This document shows positions 46,638 to 55,402 of a stretch of 64,000 nt of DNA, in pieces (within the stretch, counting starts at the first letter, position 1; each line of letters opens with the position of its first letter). Location of the stretch: assembly GCF_001598915.1 (NCBI RefSeq), contig NZ_BDAP01000002.1, positions 930,001 to 994,000 of the forward strand, given 5' to 3'. Both the position numbers and the translations under genes were made by a program. The DNA comes from Williamsia muralis NBRC 105860 (lineage in GTDB: Bacteria; Actinomycetota; Actinomycetes; Mycobacteriales; Mycobacteriaceae). A model generated the notes under the pieces. That model was given only the letters and a program-made list of their open reading frames with translations, was not told the origin of the DNA and ran no database searches.

Positions 46638-47792
46638 ATGTCCAAACCTCAGGCGTACATCGTCGATGCCGTACGCACGCCGGTCGGCAAGCGCAACGGC
46701 TCACTGGCCAAGGTGCACCCTGCCGATCTCGGCGCGCACGTCATCAAGGCGACGCTCGAGCGCACCGGCATCGACCCGATGGTCGTCGACGACGTCATCT
46801 TCGGGTGCGTGGACACCATCGGGCCGCAGGCCGGCAACATCGCCCGAACCGCCTGGCTCACAGCCGGTTTGCCCCTCGACATCCCCGGCACCACCATCGA
46901 CCGCCAGTGCGGGTCGTCGCAGCAGGCCATCCATTTCGCCGCGCAGGCCGTGATGAGTGGCACGCAGGACGTGGTGCTCGCGGGCGGCGTCCAGAACATG
47001 AGCGCCATCCCCATCTCGGCCGCCATGCTGGCCGGCGTCCAGTACGGATTCGAAGGCCCGTTCAAGGGATCGGTCGGCTGGGACGAGCGGTTCGGCGATG
47101 CCGAGATCTCCCAGTTCGCCGGCGCCGACATGATGGCCAAGAAGTGGGACATCAGCCGCGAAGACATGGAGCAGTGGGCTCTGCAGTCGCACCAGCGTGC
47201 GCGCCGTGCCATCGATGAGGGCCACTTCGCTGCGGAGACCGTGGCGCTCGGAGACTGTGTCGTCGACGAATGCCCCCGCGAGACATCGCTGGAGAAGATG
47301 GCCGGACTTCCGGTACTGGCCGAGGGCTCGTCGCTGACGGCTGCTGTCGCCTCCCAGATCTGCGACGGCGCATCCGCTGCCCTCGTGGTGTCCGAGGAAG
47401 CACTCAAGCAGTACAACCTCACGCCCCGCGCGCGCATCCACCACATCTCGGTGCGCGGCGACGACCCCGTGATGATGCTGTCTGCGCCCATCCCCGCGAC
47501 CAAGTACGCACTGGAGAAGAGCGGCCTGAGCATCGATGACATCGACGTCATCGAGATCAACGAAGCCTTCGCGCCGGTGGTGCTCGCGTGGCTCAAGGAG
47601 ACCGGCGCCGACCCGGCCCGGGTCAACCCGAACGGCGGCGGCATCGCCCTCGGACATCCCCTCGGCGCCACCGGCGCCAAGCTGTTCGCCACGTTGCTGC
47701 ACGAACTCGAGCGCACCGGAGGCCGCTACGGCCTGCAAACGATGTGTGAGGGTGGCGGCACCGCCAACGTCACGATCATCGAGCGGCTGTAG
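46638..47792 (+). CDS. fadA6: Thiolase FadA6 of sterol C/D-ring degradation
   Basis: A 384-residue degradative thiolase that releases acetyl-CoA late in the pathway. It has the nucleophile Cys in TIDRQCGSSQQAIHFAAQ (about residue 91), NEAFAPV, the catalytic His in GGGIALGHPLGATGAKL, and the second Cys in MCEGGGTANV. The ATG follows GAAGGAG and lies 45 bp after ipdF. Gene order identifies it as FadA6 rather than FadA5, whose counterpart is at 62617. Confidence 0.88.
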   Translation: MSKPQAYIVDAVRTPVGKRNGSLAKVHPADLGAHVIKATLERTGIDPMVVDDVIFGCVDTIGPQAGNIARTAWLTAGLPLDIPGTTIDRQCGSSQQAIHFAAQAVMSGTQDVVLAGGVQNMSAIPISAAMLAGVQYGFEGPFKGSVGWDERFGDAEISQFAGADMMAKKWDISREDMEQWALQSHQRARRAIDEGHFAAETVALGDCVVDECPRETSLEKMAGLPVLAEGSSLTAAVASQICDGASAALVVSEEALKQYNLTPRARIHHISVRGDDPVMMLSAPIPATKYALEKSGLSIDDIDVIEINEAFAPVVLAWLKETGADPARVNPNGGGIALGHPLGATGAKLFATLLHELERTGGRYGLQTMCEGGGTANVTIIERL

Positions 47793-47872
47793 TCGAGCTC
47801 GCGTACCTCCTCTTTGCCCCCGGGTCACTGGCGCCTCTGGTGTGAGTTGGCGCATACTGGTTTGCGACATAC

Positions 47873-47889
47873 TTGGAAAATCGTTCCAA
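47873..47889. promoter_or_regulatory. Palindrome before the aldehyde dehydrogenase gene
   Basis: TTGGAA-AATCG-TTCCAA is a perfect dyad 40 bp before the start codon. It does not fit the KstR2 motif, so another regulator may act here. Confidence 0.45.
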
Positions 47890-47929
47890 CGTTTCGTGTG
47901 TAACCAAGGGCAATTTGGAGGTCCGCGTT

Positions 47930-49438
47930 ATGACCAAACCGGCAGACGTAGCTAAAAAGCAGGTCACAGAGCAAAAATCAGCCGACACGCTGTCGCTGCA
48001 GGAGTTGCTCGAGCTGCAGCGGGCCGCGTTCCTGCGTGACGGAATCCCCGACGCGCAGACTCGCATCGACCGGATCGTTCGCCTCCAGGCCCTGTTGCTC
48101 GACAACGCCGAAGAGCTTGCCGAGGCGTTGAATGCCGACTTCGGGACTCGACCACGCGAGTTGTCGATGGCCGCCGACATCGCCGGATGCATGATCGACC
48201 TCTCTCATCAGAAGAGGCATGTCACCAAGTGGATGGAGACGTCCACGCCGGGCAAGCTGATGGCCCGGGCGGGATTCCGCCAGGAGGTCCGCCACGACCC
48301 CAAGGGTGTCGTCGGCATCATGGGCCCCTGGAACTTCCCCCTCAACCTGACCATCGTGCCGGCGGGTTCGGCATTCGCTGCGGGCAACCGAGTGCTGGTG
48401 CGTCCGTCGTCCGTCACCGCCAAGACCACCGCGGTTCTCGCCAAACACGCACCGAGGTACTTCAGCCTCGAGGAGTTTGCCGTGTTGACCAGCGCTCACG
48501 GTGGCGGTTCAGATTTTGCCAAGCTCGAGGTCGACCACATGTTCTTCACCGGCTCGCCGGATGTGGGTCGATCGGTGGCCGCGGAAGCCGGCAAGAACCT
48601 TGTGCCCGTCACGCTCGAGCTCGGTGGCAAGAACCCGGTGATCGTCGACATCGACGCCGACATCGAGCAGGCGGCCAACCGCATCGCCGATGCTCGGCTG
48701 GTCAACGGTGGTCAGGTGTGCCTGTGCCCCGACTACGTGTGGGTGCCCGAAGCGAAGCTGGGGGAGTTCACCGACAAGGTGTTGGCTCGCTGGCGCAGTA
48801 ACCTTCCGTCGATCAAGAACAACCCGCAGTACACGTCGACCATCAACGAGAAGAACTTCAACCGGATCGTCGACCTCATCGACGATGCAGTGTCACTCGG
48901 CGCCACCAAGCATCAGGTGATCCCGGCAGGCGAAAGTCTTCCGGACGCCGAAACTCGGAAGATCCCGCCGACTCTGCTCACCGGAGTCAAGGCCGGGATG
49001 AAGATCGAAGAGGACGAGGTCTTCGGCCCCGTGCTCACCGTCTACCCTTACCGCGACCTCGGCGAGGTGATCGCCCACGTCACAAGTCATCCGAACCCGT
49101 TGACCATGTACTGGCACGGTGACCGCAATGAGCGATTCGCCAAGATTGCCGACGCCACCCGGTCGGGTTCGATCAACGGAAACGACTTCGCCATCAACAT
49201 GTTCGGGCCAGACCTGCCGTTCGGCGGCTCCGGCCAGAGTGGCATGGGCAGCTACCACGGCAAGTATGGTTTTGACACCTTCTCCCATACCCGGGCGGTG
49301 GCGTTCTCGACGTTGAAGATCGCGGTGTCCGAGATGATGTCCGCGCCGTTCACGGCCAAGGACACCAAGAACGCCAACACTCAGTTGAAGTTGTGGAAGT
49401 TCTTCAACGCGCGGGCTCGTAAGAAGCTGGGACACTAG
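47930..49438 (+). CDS. Aldehyde dehydrogenase, coniferyl-aldehyde-dehydrogenase-like
   Basis: A 502-residue NAD(P)-dependent aldehyde dehydrogenase. The catalytic Cys lies in NGGQVCLCPDYVWV and the general-base Glu in LELGGKNP; the NAD loop is FTGSPDVG. It contains VVGIMGPWNFPLNLT, typical of the class. It resembles the coniferyl aldehyde/fatty aldehyde group more than the acylating acetaldehyde type. It lies between fadA6 and kstR2, where the M. tuberculosis cluster has no such gene. GGAGG lies nine bases before the ATG at 47930; the longer frame would run through the palindrome. Confidence 0.88.
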   Translation: MTKPADVAKKQVTEQKSADTLSLQELLELQRAAFLRDGIPDAQTRIDRIVRLQALLLDNAEELAEALNADFGTRPRELSMAADIAGCMIDLSHQKRHVTKWMETSTPGKLMARAGFRQEVRHDPKGVVGIMGPWNFPLNLTIVPAGSAFAAGNRVLVRPSSVTAKTTAVLAKHAPRYFSLEEFAVLTSAHGGGSDFAKLEVDHMFFTGSPDVGRSVAAEAGKNLVPVTLELGGKNPVIVDIDADIEQAANRIADARLVNGGQVCLCPDYVWVPEAKLGEFTDKVLARWRSNLPSIKNNPQYTSTINEKNFNRIVDLIDDAVSLGATKHQVIPAGESLPDAETRKIPPTLLTGVKAGMKIEEDEVFGPVLTVYPYRDLGEVIAHVTSHPNPLTMYWHGDRNERFAKIADATRSGSINGNDFAINMFGPDLPFGGSGQSGMGSYHGKYGFDTFSHTRAVAFSTLKIAVSEMMSAPFTAKDTKNANTQLKLWKFFNARARKKLGH

Positions 49439-49491
49439 CTCTACCGACGGATCGCATGCCACCCGCTTCGCGCAGGTGGGACGCCTGAACA

Positions 49492-49505
49492 ACCAAGCGC
49501 TTGCT
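49492..49505. promoter_or_regulatory. KstR2 operator upstream of kstR2
   Basis: ACCAAGCGCTTGCT agrees with AnCAAGnnCTTGnT at all fixed bases. It lies 28 bp before the kstR2 start, so the repressor should control its own gene. Confidence 0.85.
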
Positions 49506-49532
49506 AGGCTTGAGCTCTTGGAGGTGAGGCGG

Positions 49533-50165
49533 GTGGCTGCGACCCGAAAGCGGATCGAATCAGAATCAGGCCTGGCGGACAGCCGGACCAGAACGTCGCG
49601 GCGCGACGAGTTGCTGACGGTGGCGAGTTCATTGTTCGCCGAGCGCGGGCTGCGCACAACCACAGTGCGCGACATCGCCGACAGCGCGGGCATCCTCTCC
49701 GGCAGTCTGTACCACCACTTCGATTCCAAGGAATCGATGGTCGACGAGATCCTGCGTAGTTTCCTGGACTCGCTCTTCGCCACTTACCACGAGGTTGTCG
49801 CGGCGGGTATGCCTGCGCGAGAGACGCTGCGCGCGTTGGTTGTTGGCTCGTTCGAGAGCATCGACCGCGACCACTACGCCGTCGCCATCTATCAGGACGA
49901 AGCCAAGCGATTGTCCACACAGGACCGCTTCGCCTACATCCGTGACCGCAATGTCGAGTTCCGCACCCTCTGGAAAGACGTGCTCAATCGTGGTGTCGCC
50001 GACGGTAGTTTCCGGAGCGATCTCGACGTCGAGCTGGTCTACCGGTTCATGCGTGACACCGTGTGGGTTGCGGTGCGCTGGTATCGGCCCGGTGGTGAGC
50101 TGACCGCGCATCAGGTGGCCGAGCAGTACCTCAGTGTGGTGCTCGATGGGATCATTCCCCGCTGA
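49533..50165 (+). CDS. kstR2: TetR family repressor KstR2 of sterol C/D-ring genes
   Basis: A 210-residue TetR regulator. The helix-turn-helix is in TTTVRDIADSAGILSGSLYHHFDSKESMVDEIL, followed by the ligand domain with YQDEAKRLSTQDRFAYIRDRN and FMRDTVWVAVRWYRPGGELT. These segments are characteristic of mycobacterial KstR2, which leaves DNA when it binds HIP-CoA. The start is GTG 49533 with GGAGG eight bases before; a longer frame would extend over the operator. Operators at 44499, 49492 and 56211 suggest it governs both divergent gene sets. Confidence 0.92.
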   Translation: MAATRKRIESESGLADSRTRTSRRDELLTVASSLFAERGLRTTTVRDIADSAGILSGSLYHHFDSKESMVDEILRSFLDSLFATYHEVVAAGMPARETLRALVVGSFESIDRDHYAVAIYQDEAKRLSTQDRFAYIRDRNVEFRTLWKDVLNRGVADGSFRSDLDVELVYRFMRDTVWVAVRWYRPGGELTAHQVAEQYLSVVLDGIIPR

Positions 50166-50183
50166 CGTGGCACTCTTGTTGCG

Positions 50184-51164
50184 ATGCTGCACATGCGGGT
50201 GGTCACGCCGACCGAGCTCACCGAGCAGATCGTGGAGATGCTGATCCATGACTCGGCGGTCAGCAACGTTGCCGTGTTCGCCGGTTCGTCGGTCAAACCG
50301 GCGGGCGATGTGCTCGAGGTCGAAGTAGCCCGCGAGGGCGTGAACGAGATCATCGACGAACTGCGGGATCTGGGAGTGCATCGGTTCGGTTCGGTGCAGA
50401 TCGCTCGAGTGCCGACCTGGATGTCGCAGAAGGCTTTCGACGCGGAACGCGTCACTCCTGGCGCGAGTTCGGACGCGGTGGTCTGGACTGAGGTCACCCA
50501 GCAGGCGTACGAGGATTCCGAGTTCAACTGGACGTTCTCGATGTTCATGTTTCTCGCGACGCTGCTGTGCGCGATTGCGATTGTGCTGAACTCGACGATT
50601 CTCCTGATCGGCGCGATGGTGCTCGGCCCCGAGTTCGGTGCGGTTGCTGCTTTGGGAGTTGCGCTGGTGCGCCGGCGGTTCGGGTTGCTGCGGCGCGCGG
50701 TGGCGACCTTGAGCGGCGGCTTTGTGATCGCGATCGTGGCCACCACAGTCTTTGCGTTGATCGCCCGCGCACTGGGGTGGATCACGGTGATCGACGTGGT
50801 GGAGGCGCGGCCGGACACCGAGTTCATCTACTCGCCTGACAAGTGGTCGTTCATAGTGGCGATGCTCGCGGGTGCCGCTGGTGTGCTGTCGCTGACGTCG
50901 GCAAGGCTTGGTGGCTTGTCGGGGGTGTTCATCTCGGTCACCACGATTCCGGCCGCCGGCAACATGGTGTTGGGTATCACGTTCGGTCTCGGCGGCACCG
51001 TGGTGGGCAGTCTGGCGCAGTTGCTGATCAACTTGGCGGGGATGGCCGTTGCGGGGTGGCTCACCTTGGCGTTGCAGCAGGCGAGTTGGCAGAGGTTGTC
51101 TGCCTACCGCGCGAGGGTGTTGAAGAACAGGTCACTCAGGCAGCCTCGACCGCCGGAGATGTGA
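50184..51164 (+). CDS. DUF389 (TIGR00341-like) membrane protein
   Basis: A 326-residue protein. The first 115 residues form a soluble alpha-beta domain, and the rest has about six membrane helices with LLIGAMVLGPEFGAVAALGVALV and GVFISVTTIPAAGNMVLGITFG. These are typical DUF389 features; function is unknown. It begins 18 bp after kstR2 and may be read from the same promoter, although no link to sterols is known. Its last 29 bp overlap the end of the convergent 13E12-like gene. Confidence 0.82.
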   Translation: MLHMRVVTPTELTEQIVEMLIHDSAVSNVAVFAGSSVKPAGDVLEVEVAREGVNEIIDELRDLGVHRFGSVQIARVPTWMSQKAFDAERVTPGASSDAVVWTEVTQQAYEDSEFNWTFSMFMFLATLLCAIAIVLNSTILLIGAMVLGPEFGAVAALGVALVRRRFGLLRRAVATLSGGFVIAIVATTVFALIARALGWITVIDVVEARPDTEFIYSPDKWSFIVAMLAGAAGVLSLTSARLGGLSGVFISVTTIPAAGNMVLGITFGLGGTVVGSLAQLLINLAGMAVAGWLTLALQQASWQRLSAYRARVLKNRSLRQPRPPEM

Positions 51165-52491
51165 CCGTCCTCGCGGCGTCGAATCCGTGCGGCCGTGTGG
51201 TGAATGTTTGCCCGTATTGGGTTGTCCAGGTGATGGTTCCGTCGGCGTGCATACGCGCCATCCAGTAGCCGAGTGTTTTGCGTTTGTGGTCGGGGCGGCA
51301 GATGGCGCCGAGGTTTTGTTCGATGGTCCAGCCGCCTGATCGGGGGTCGGCATGGTCGAACGGGATGAGGTGGTCGATCTCGCATTCGGATGCCGGTGTG
51401 GAACATCCTGGGGTGCGGCAGGTGCCGTCGCGCGCGATGATCGCTTCACGCAATGCTTGTGATAGTTGGTAGGTGAGTGCGCCTGGGGGCGGTTCGGTGA
51501 GTCCGCCGTGTCCGTCGGGTGGCAGCAGTCCCGGTGGTGGGGCGGTGATCCCTGGCTTTCGATGTCGGCCCCGGGAGATCTGGTCGGCTTCTTTGTAGAG
51601 GCCTTGCCAGGTGGCGTCGGCGGCTAGTTCGCGTGCGAGGGCGGGGTCGATGACGCCGTATCCGTCGATGGTGGGGACCTGGCCGGTCAGGACGGCCAAG
51701 GTGGCTGCGTCGGTGTGGATTTTGACTATCGGCTTGGGTGGGGCGGGTAGGGGTTCGCGGTGCTTTTCGGGGCATTGGTCGCGTTCGCAGGTGCAGTCGA
51801 GGTGTGTGTGTCCGCGCATGACGGCGACGAAGGCGTCGGCGCGTTGTTGGTGGGGTTGGCGGCGGTCGCGGGTGCATACGGTGCCGGTGACTGCGGTGAT
51901 TCGTGCGTCGAGTTCGGCGGCTTCGGCTGCGGTGATGGTCGCGGAGATGTGGGCGAGGCCGTTGAGGTCGCGGGAGGATCGGTAGTCGCGGTGCGGTTCC
52001 ATCGCTTTGCGTCGTTCTGCTGCCCCGTCGGGGTCGACAGCGATGACCAAGCGGTCGAGTTCGTTGCGCAGGACTGAGCGTGAGAGTCCCTGCTGTGCAA
52101 TCAGTATGGCTTCGGATTCGACGCTGGCAAGTAGCTCGTCGTCGAGACCCTGGAGTGCGGTGACAATCTCGCGTACATGAATGAATGCGATGTCGCCGGC
52201 TTCGAACGCCGCACGTGTCTGATGGAAACGGACGCGCAGTTGTAGGCCGTTGTCGATGTAGACGCCGGCCATGGTGCGTGAAACATCCAGCAGCATGGAC
52301 ACTTCGACGACTGGTATGCGTGCGGCTTTGTCCAGGTCGCCTGATACGGCCAGTTCTTCCTGTACTCGCAGCGCAGCCAGCTCGACCACGTCAGCGATCG
52401 TGCGAGCGAACCGTCGATTCACCTCGCGCGGCACAGCTCTCAATCCCTCGGCCAACTGTGTGACTCGAGTTCCCCCCTCGACCAACAACAT
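51136..52491 (-). CDS. 13E12-repeat family protein with HNH endonuclease domain (DUF222)
   Basis: A 451-residue protein. The DUF222 region (about residues 20-280) is helical, and an HNH nuclease domain follows near 360-425 with CRTPGCSTPASECEIDHLIPF (the H of HNH), GGWTIEQNLGAICRPDHKRK. Such proteins occur in many copies in actinobacterial genomes, some with mobile elements, and their role is unsettled. The ATG at 52491 has TAGAAT six bases before it, a good leaderless promoter. Its 3' end overlaps the DUF389 gene by 29 bp. It sits inside the steroid island where M. tuberculosis has none, so it was probably inserted. Confidence 0.85.
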   Translation of the reverse strand: MLLVEGGTRVTQLAEGLRAVPREVNRRFARTIADVVELAALRVQEELAVSGDLDKAARIPVVEVSMLLDVSRTMAGVYIDNGLQLRVRFHQTRAAFEAGDIAFIHVREIVTALQGLDDELLASVESEAILIAQQGLSRSVLRNELDRLVIAVDPDGAAERRKAMEPHRDYRSSRDLNGLAHISATITAAEAAELDARITAVTGTVCTRDRRQPHQQRADAFVAVMRGHTHLDCTCERDQCPEKHREPLPAPPKPIVKIHTDAATLAVLTGQVPTIDGYGVIDPALARELAADATWQGLYKEADQISRGRHRKPGITAPPPGLLPPDGHGGLTEPPPGALTYQLSQALREAIIARDGTCRTPGCSTPASECEIDHLIPFDHADPRSGGWTIEQNLGAICRPDHKRKTLGYWMARMHADGTITWTTQYGQTFTTRPHGFDAARTVTSPAVEAA

Positions 52492-52497
52492 ACGACC

Positions 52498-52503
52498 ATT
52501 CTA
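52498..52503 (-). promoter_or_regulatory. -10 element (TAGAAT) of the 13E12-like gene, leaderless
   Basis: On the minus strand TAGAAT is followed by six bases and the ATG at 52491. The transcript would start at the start codon. Confidence 0.55.
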
Positions 52504-52564
52504 GCGACGGGGTCTGACATCACCTGAGGCGTTTCTGGCGACCCTGAAGACCGCCAAATACAAA

Positions 52565-52593
52565 GCCGCCGAGGGAACATGTCCCTCGGCGGC
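52565..52593 (-). terminator. Terminator of the echA20-ipdABC operon
   Basis: A 12-bp stem, GCCGCCGAGGGA with its exact complement and a five-base loop. Read on the minus strand it is followed by TTTGTATTT, so it ends transcription coming from ipdC, 38 bp away. Confidence 0.85.
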
Positions 52594-52630
52594 CCGCTAC
52601 CCGACAGTTTTCAGGGTGATAGTGCCTTGC

Positions 52631-53725
52631 TCAGACTCCCGGAGTGAACTTCCCCAGACGTTCAAGATTGGTCCACGCCGACAACATGATCGACTGAACC
52701 AACTCGTCGCAGCTGGGAAGGTCGTCGATCATTCCGACCACCTGACCCGACGCCAGCACGCCGGCTTCGGTGTTGCCCTCGACGAGTCCGGCGCGCAACA
52801 ACATCGGGGTGTTGCCGGCCATGATGATCTGCTGCCAGGTACGTTCGCCCGACTTGCGCATGGTGCGCCCGTCTTTGAGCATCACCGACCACTTCATGCC
52901 GGTCATCTGCTTGAACTTGTTGGCGTTCTTGGCTGCGGCCGCAAGGGCGGTGGGAGCGCTGCCTGATTCGAGTTTGTCGACCAACTCTGTCCGCAGAACC
53001 CGGTGCGGCATTCCGTCGACCTTCTTCGACACCACCGTGTCGCTGAGCCCGCGGGCCAGATACTCCTTCTTCACCGCATCCGGCACAGCGGAATCGGAGG
53101 TCAGGAGGAAGCGGGTGCCCATCGCGACACCCTCGGCGCCATACGACAGGGCGGCGACAAGTCCGCGACCGTCGAAGAAACCACCCGCTGCGACCACCGG
53201 AATACCATTCGGGCCCAGAGCATCGAGCACACTGGGGAGCAGAAGGGTCGTGGCCACGGGTCCGGTGTGTCCGCCACCTTCACCGCCTTGCACGATGACC
53301 GCGTCGGCACCCCAGGACGCCACCTTCACTGCGTGCTTGGCCGCACCGATGGACGGGATGACCACAACACCGTTGTCTTTGAGCTTGGCGATGAGATCAC
53401 GCTTGGGCGCCAACGCGAACGACGCAACCTTCACCTTCTCGCGGATCAGCAGGTCGATCCGCTCGGGCGCGTCGGTGGCGTCGGCGCGGATGTTGACGCC
53501 AAAAGGCTTGTCGGTCAACGATTTGGTCTTCGCGACAGCGGTTTCGAGTTCCTCGTACGTCATCGTCGCCGATGCCAGGATGCCCAAACCGCCGGCGTTT
53601 GATGTCGCCGACGTCAACGACGGCCCCGACACCCAGCCCATCCCGGTCTGCACGATCGGGTACTTGATCCCGACCAGTTCGGTGAACCTCGTGGCAAGCC
53701 CGGGCGCAGGCGTCGGGCCGCTCAC
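52631..53725 (-). CDS. ipdC: IpdC, nitronate-monooxygenase-like flavoprotein of C/D-ring degradation
   Basis: A 364-residue TIM-barrel flavoprotein of the 2-nitropropane dioxygenase family. It has PIVQTGMGWVSGPSLTSATSNAGGLG at the start, and the FMN-binding ADAVIVQGGEGGGHTGPV, PVVAAGGFFDGRG and GAEGVAMGTRFLLTSDS. In KstR2 clusters this gene (Rv3553) is next to ipdAB, and its product is thought to act as a reductase or dehydrogenase on a CoA intermediate. It starts at a GTG overlapping the ipdB stop, and a terminator follows. Confidence 0.87.
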   Translation of the reverse strand: MSGPTPAPGLATRFTELVGIKYPIVQTGMGWVSGPSLTSATSNAGGLGILASATMTYEELETAVAKTKSLTDKPFGVNIRADATDAPERIDLLIREKVKVASFALAPKRDLIAKLKDNGVVVIPSIGAAKHAVKVASWGADAVIVQGGEGGGHTGPVATTLLLPSVLDALGPNGIPVVAAGGFFDGRGLVAALSYGAEGVAMGTRFLLTSDSAVPDAVKKEYLARGLSDTVVSKKVDGMPHRVLRTELVDKLESGSAPTALAAAAKNANKFKQMTGMKWSVMLKDGRTMRKSGERTWQQIIMAGNTPMLLRAGLVEGNTEAGVLASGQVVGMIDDLPSCDELVQSIMLSAWTNLERLGKFTPGV

Positions 53726-54510
53726 TTTGCGGCCTCCACAGGCTTGACTTCCTTCTCCCGCAGCCCCTTCGGGTCGAGGACCTCGCGGATCAGACGCAAT
53801 TCCTCGTCGGACGGGGTGCGGGTGACGCCGGCCTCGGCGAGACCCGCGACCTCGAAGCCGGTGTTCTCGGCCACCTCATCGGCACTCACCCCGGGGTGCA
53901 GGCTCAACGCACGCATCGTGTGGTCGGGACCGTTGAAGTCGAAGACCCCGAGGTTGGTGACCACTCGATGGATGTTGAGGAACCGGTACGCCGGGTTGGC
54001 TGGATCGACCTTGTCGTACCCGACACCCGACACCACGTCGACAACCCCGCCGAACACTCTGGCCGAATGCTTGGCGACCCAGTAGCTCGTCGGGTGGTTG
54101 ATGGTGTTCCCGGGCGCCCCGCGTACACCGAACATCTGGCGGGTGGGCTGCTGCAGTGGACCGAACGCCGACAGGTTCTGGTTGCCGTAGCGGTCGATCT
54201 GATTGGCGCCCATCACAACATGGCGACGACCCGACGCGACCACGTCGAAGACCTTGCGGAACGGCATCCAGCCCTCGATCGGGCCACTGGCACCCACAGC
54301 GGGGGTGTCGGCGAAGATCAACGCCTCGCCGTCGGTGATGAGCAGGTCGGGCTCGCTCGTCAGACGGGCCAGCCGGGCACCGATGAGCGGGGTGGTGGCC
54401 ATCGGGGAGGCCATGGTCTCGCCGGCGCCGGAAAAGATCTCGGCACAGGCGATCACACAGATCTCGGCCCGGGTGACGGTCGATTCGGTGGAACTCGCGG
54501 GTGATGTCAC
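53722..54510 (-). CDS. ipdB: IpdB, beta subunit of the COCHEA-CoA ring-opening hydrolase
   Basis: A 262-residue subunit with the fold of class I CoA-transferase beta chains. IpdAB uses this fold to hydrolyse the last steroid ring (COCHEA-CoA) and not to move CoA. Seen are EICVIACAEIFSGAGETMASPMA, ADTPAVGASGPIEGWMPFRKVFD and VMGANQIDRYGNQNLS. The GTG at 54510 overlaps the ipdA stop; the longer frame is a shadow. Overlaps on both sides bind ipdA, ipdB and ipdC into one unit. Confidence 0.9.
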   Translation of the reverse strand: MTSPASSTESTVTRAEICVIACAEIFSGAGETMASPMATTPLIGARLARLTSEPDLLITDGEALIFADTPAVGASGPIEGWMPFRKVFDVVASGRRHVVMGANQIDRYGNQNLSAFGPLQQPTRQMFGVRGAPGNTINHPTSYWVAKHSARVFGGVVDVVSGVGYDKVDPANPAYRFLNIHRVVTNLGVFDFNGPDHTMRALSLHPGVSADEVAENTGFEVAGLAEAGVTRTPSDEELRLIREVLDPKGLREKEVKPVEAAK

Positions 54511-55397
54511 TGTGCGGCCTTTCGTTCGGCGTTCCATGCCTCGACCTCTTTTTGGTACTGCTCTTCGTCGACGGCGAGGAATCGGTCGGAGAACTCTTGC
54601 CAACTGGCAGGGTCTTTGGCGGACTCGGCGTAGAAACGCTGGAACGCCTCGTCGCGTTTGTAGTCGCCGGCGAAGGTGAAGTGAGCGCCGTTCGGCGTGT
54701 GCACCACCCGGTCGACGTTCAGCCGGTTGAGCAGAAGTCGTTGCACGGGAACGGTTGCGACCAGCTCCTCGGTGCTCACCAGCTTGTCGGTCTCGAGGTA
54801 GCGGCGCTTCGCCGCACCGCAGTACAGGTCGTCGAAGTAGGGGTCGACGCCGGTGTAGGCGGCATTGCCGTGCTTGTCGGCGATGTCGAGATGCACAAAC
54901 GCCGCATCCAGTTTCAGGGCCGGCATCGCGACAAGGGTCTCGCTGCGTCCGTCGGCGTCGGGGTACGGCGAGGTGACGGTTTCGAGTTCACCTTCCCAGA
55001 ACTTCAACACGTCTGATCCGAGTCCGGCGCGGATGGGCAGGAACGGAAGGCGCGATGCGGCGGCTTCGAGTCCGCACTTCACCATTCCCTCATCCATCTC
55101 ACGCACGGTGATGGCGCCGGTGGTACGGGCGTGGGCGAACCACGGGTCGTAGAACGGCGGCGAGTCGAGCGAGACGAAGCCGTAGTATGCCTTGGTCACT
55201 TTGCCTGCGGCACAGAGCAACCCGAGGTCAGGGCCACCGTAGGTGACCACGGTGAGGTCCTTGACGTTCGATCGGGCCAGGGCCCGCACGAGTGCCATCG
55301 GCTTGCGTCGCGAACCCCAGCCACCGATCCCGATGGTCATGCCGCTCTCGATCTCGCCGATGATGTCGTCGAGACTGCTGGTCTTGTCGGTTGCCAC
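54507..55397 (-). CDS. ipdA: IpdA, alpha subunit of the COCHEA-CoA ring-opening hydrolase
   Basis: A 296-residue partner of IpdB. It has the CoA-transferase alpha start MTIGIGGWGSRRKPMALVRAL (glycine-rich CoA loop), VVTYGGPDLGLLCAAGKV and the later ALKLDAAFVHLDIADKHGNAAY. The family relation to class I CoA transferases is clear; the specific role is from the cluster (Rv3551-Rv3552 order). The start GTG lies five bases after the echA20 stop. Confidence 0.9.
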   Translation of the reverse strand: MATDKTSSLDDIIGEIESGMTIGIGGWGSRRKPMALVRALARSNVKDLTVVTYGGPDLGLLCAAGKVTKAYYGFVSLDSPPFYDPWFAHARTTGAITVREMDEGMVKCGLEAAASRLPFLPIRAGLGSDVLKFWEGELETVTSPYPDADGRSETLVAMPALKLDAAFVHLDIADKHGNAAYTGVDPYFDDLYCGAAKRRYLETDKLVSTEELVATVPVQRLLLNRLNVDRVVHTPNGAHFTFAGDYKRDEAFQRFYAESAKDPASWQEFSDRFLAVDEEQYQKEVEAWNAERKAAQ

Positions 55398-55402
55398 TGT
55401 GT

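Noticed and set aside
46701-47870. 389-codon minus-strand frame opposite fadA6
   Set aside because: Antisense shadow; fadA6 has all thiolase active-site motifs.
51136-52491. Possible transposase or intron-encoded nuclease
   Set aside because: The DUF222 plus HNH layout is that of 13E12-type proteins; no inverted repeats or target duplications are visible at its ends.
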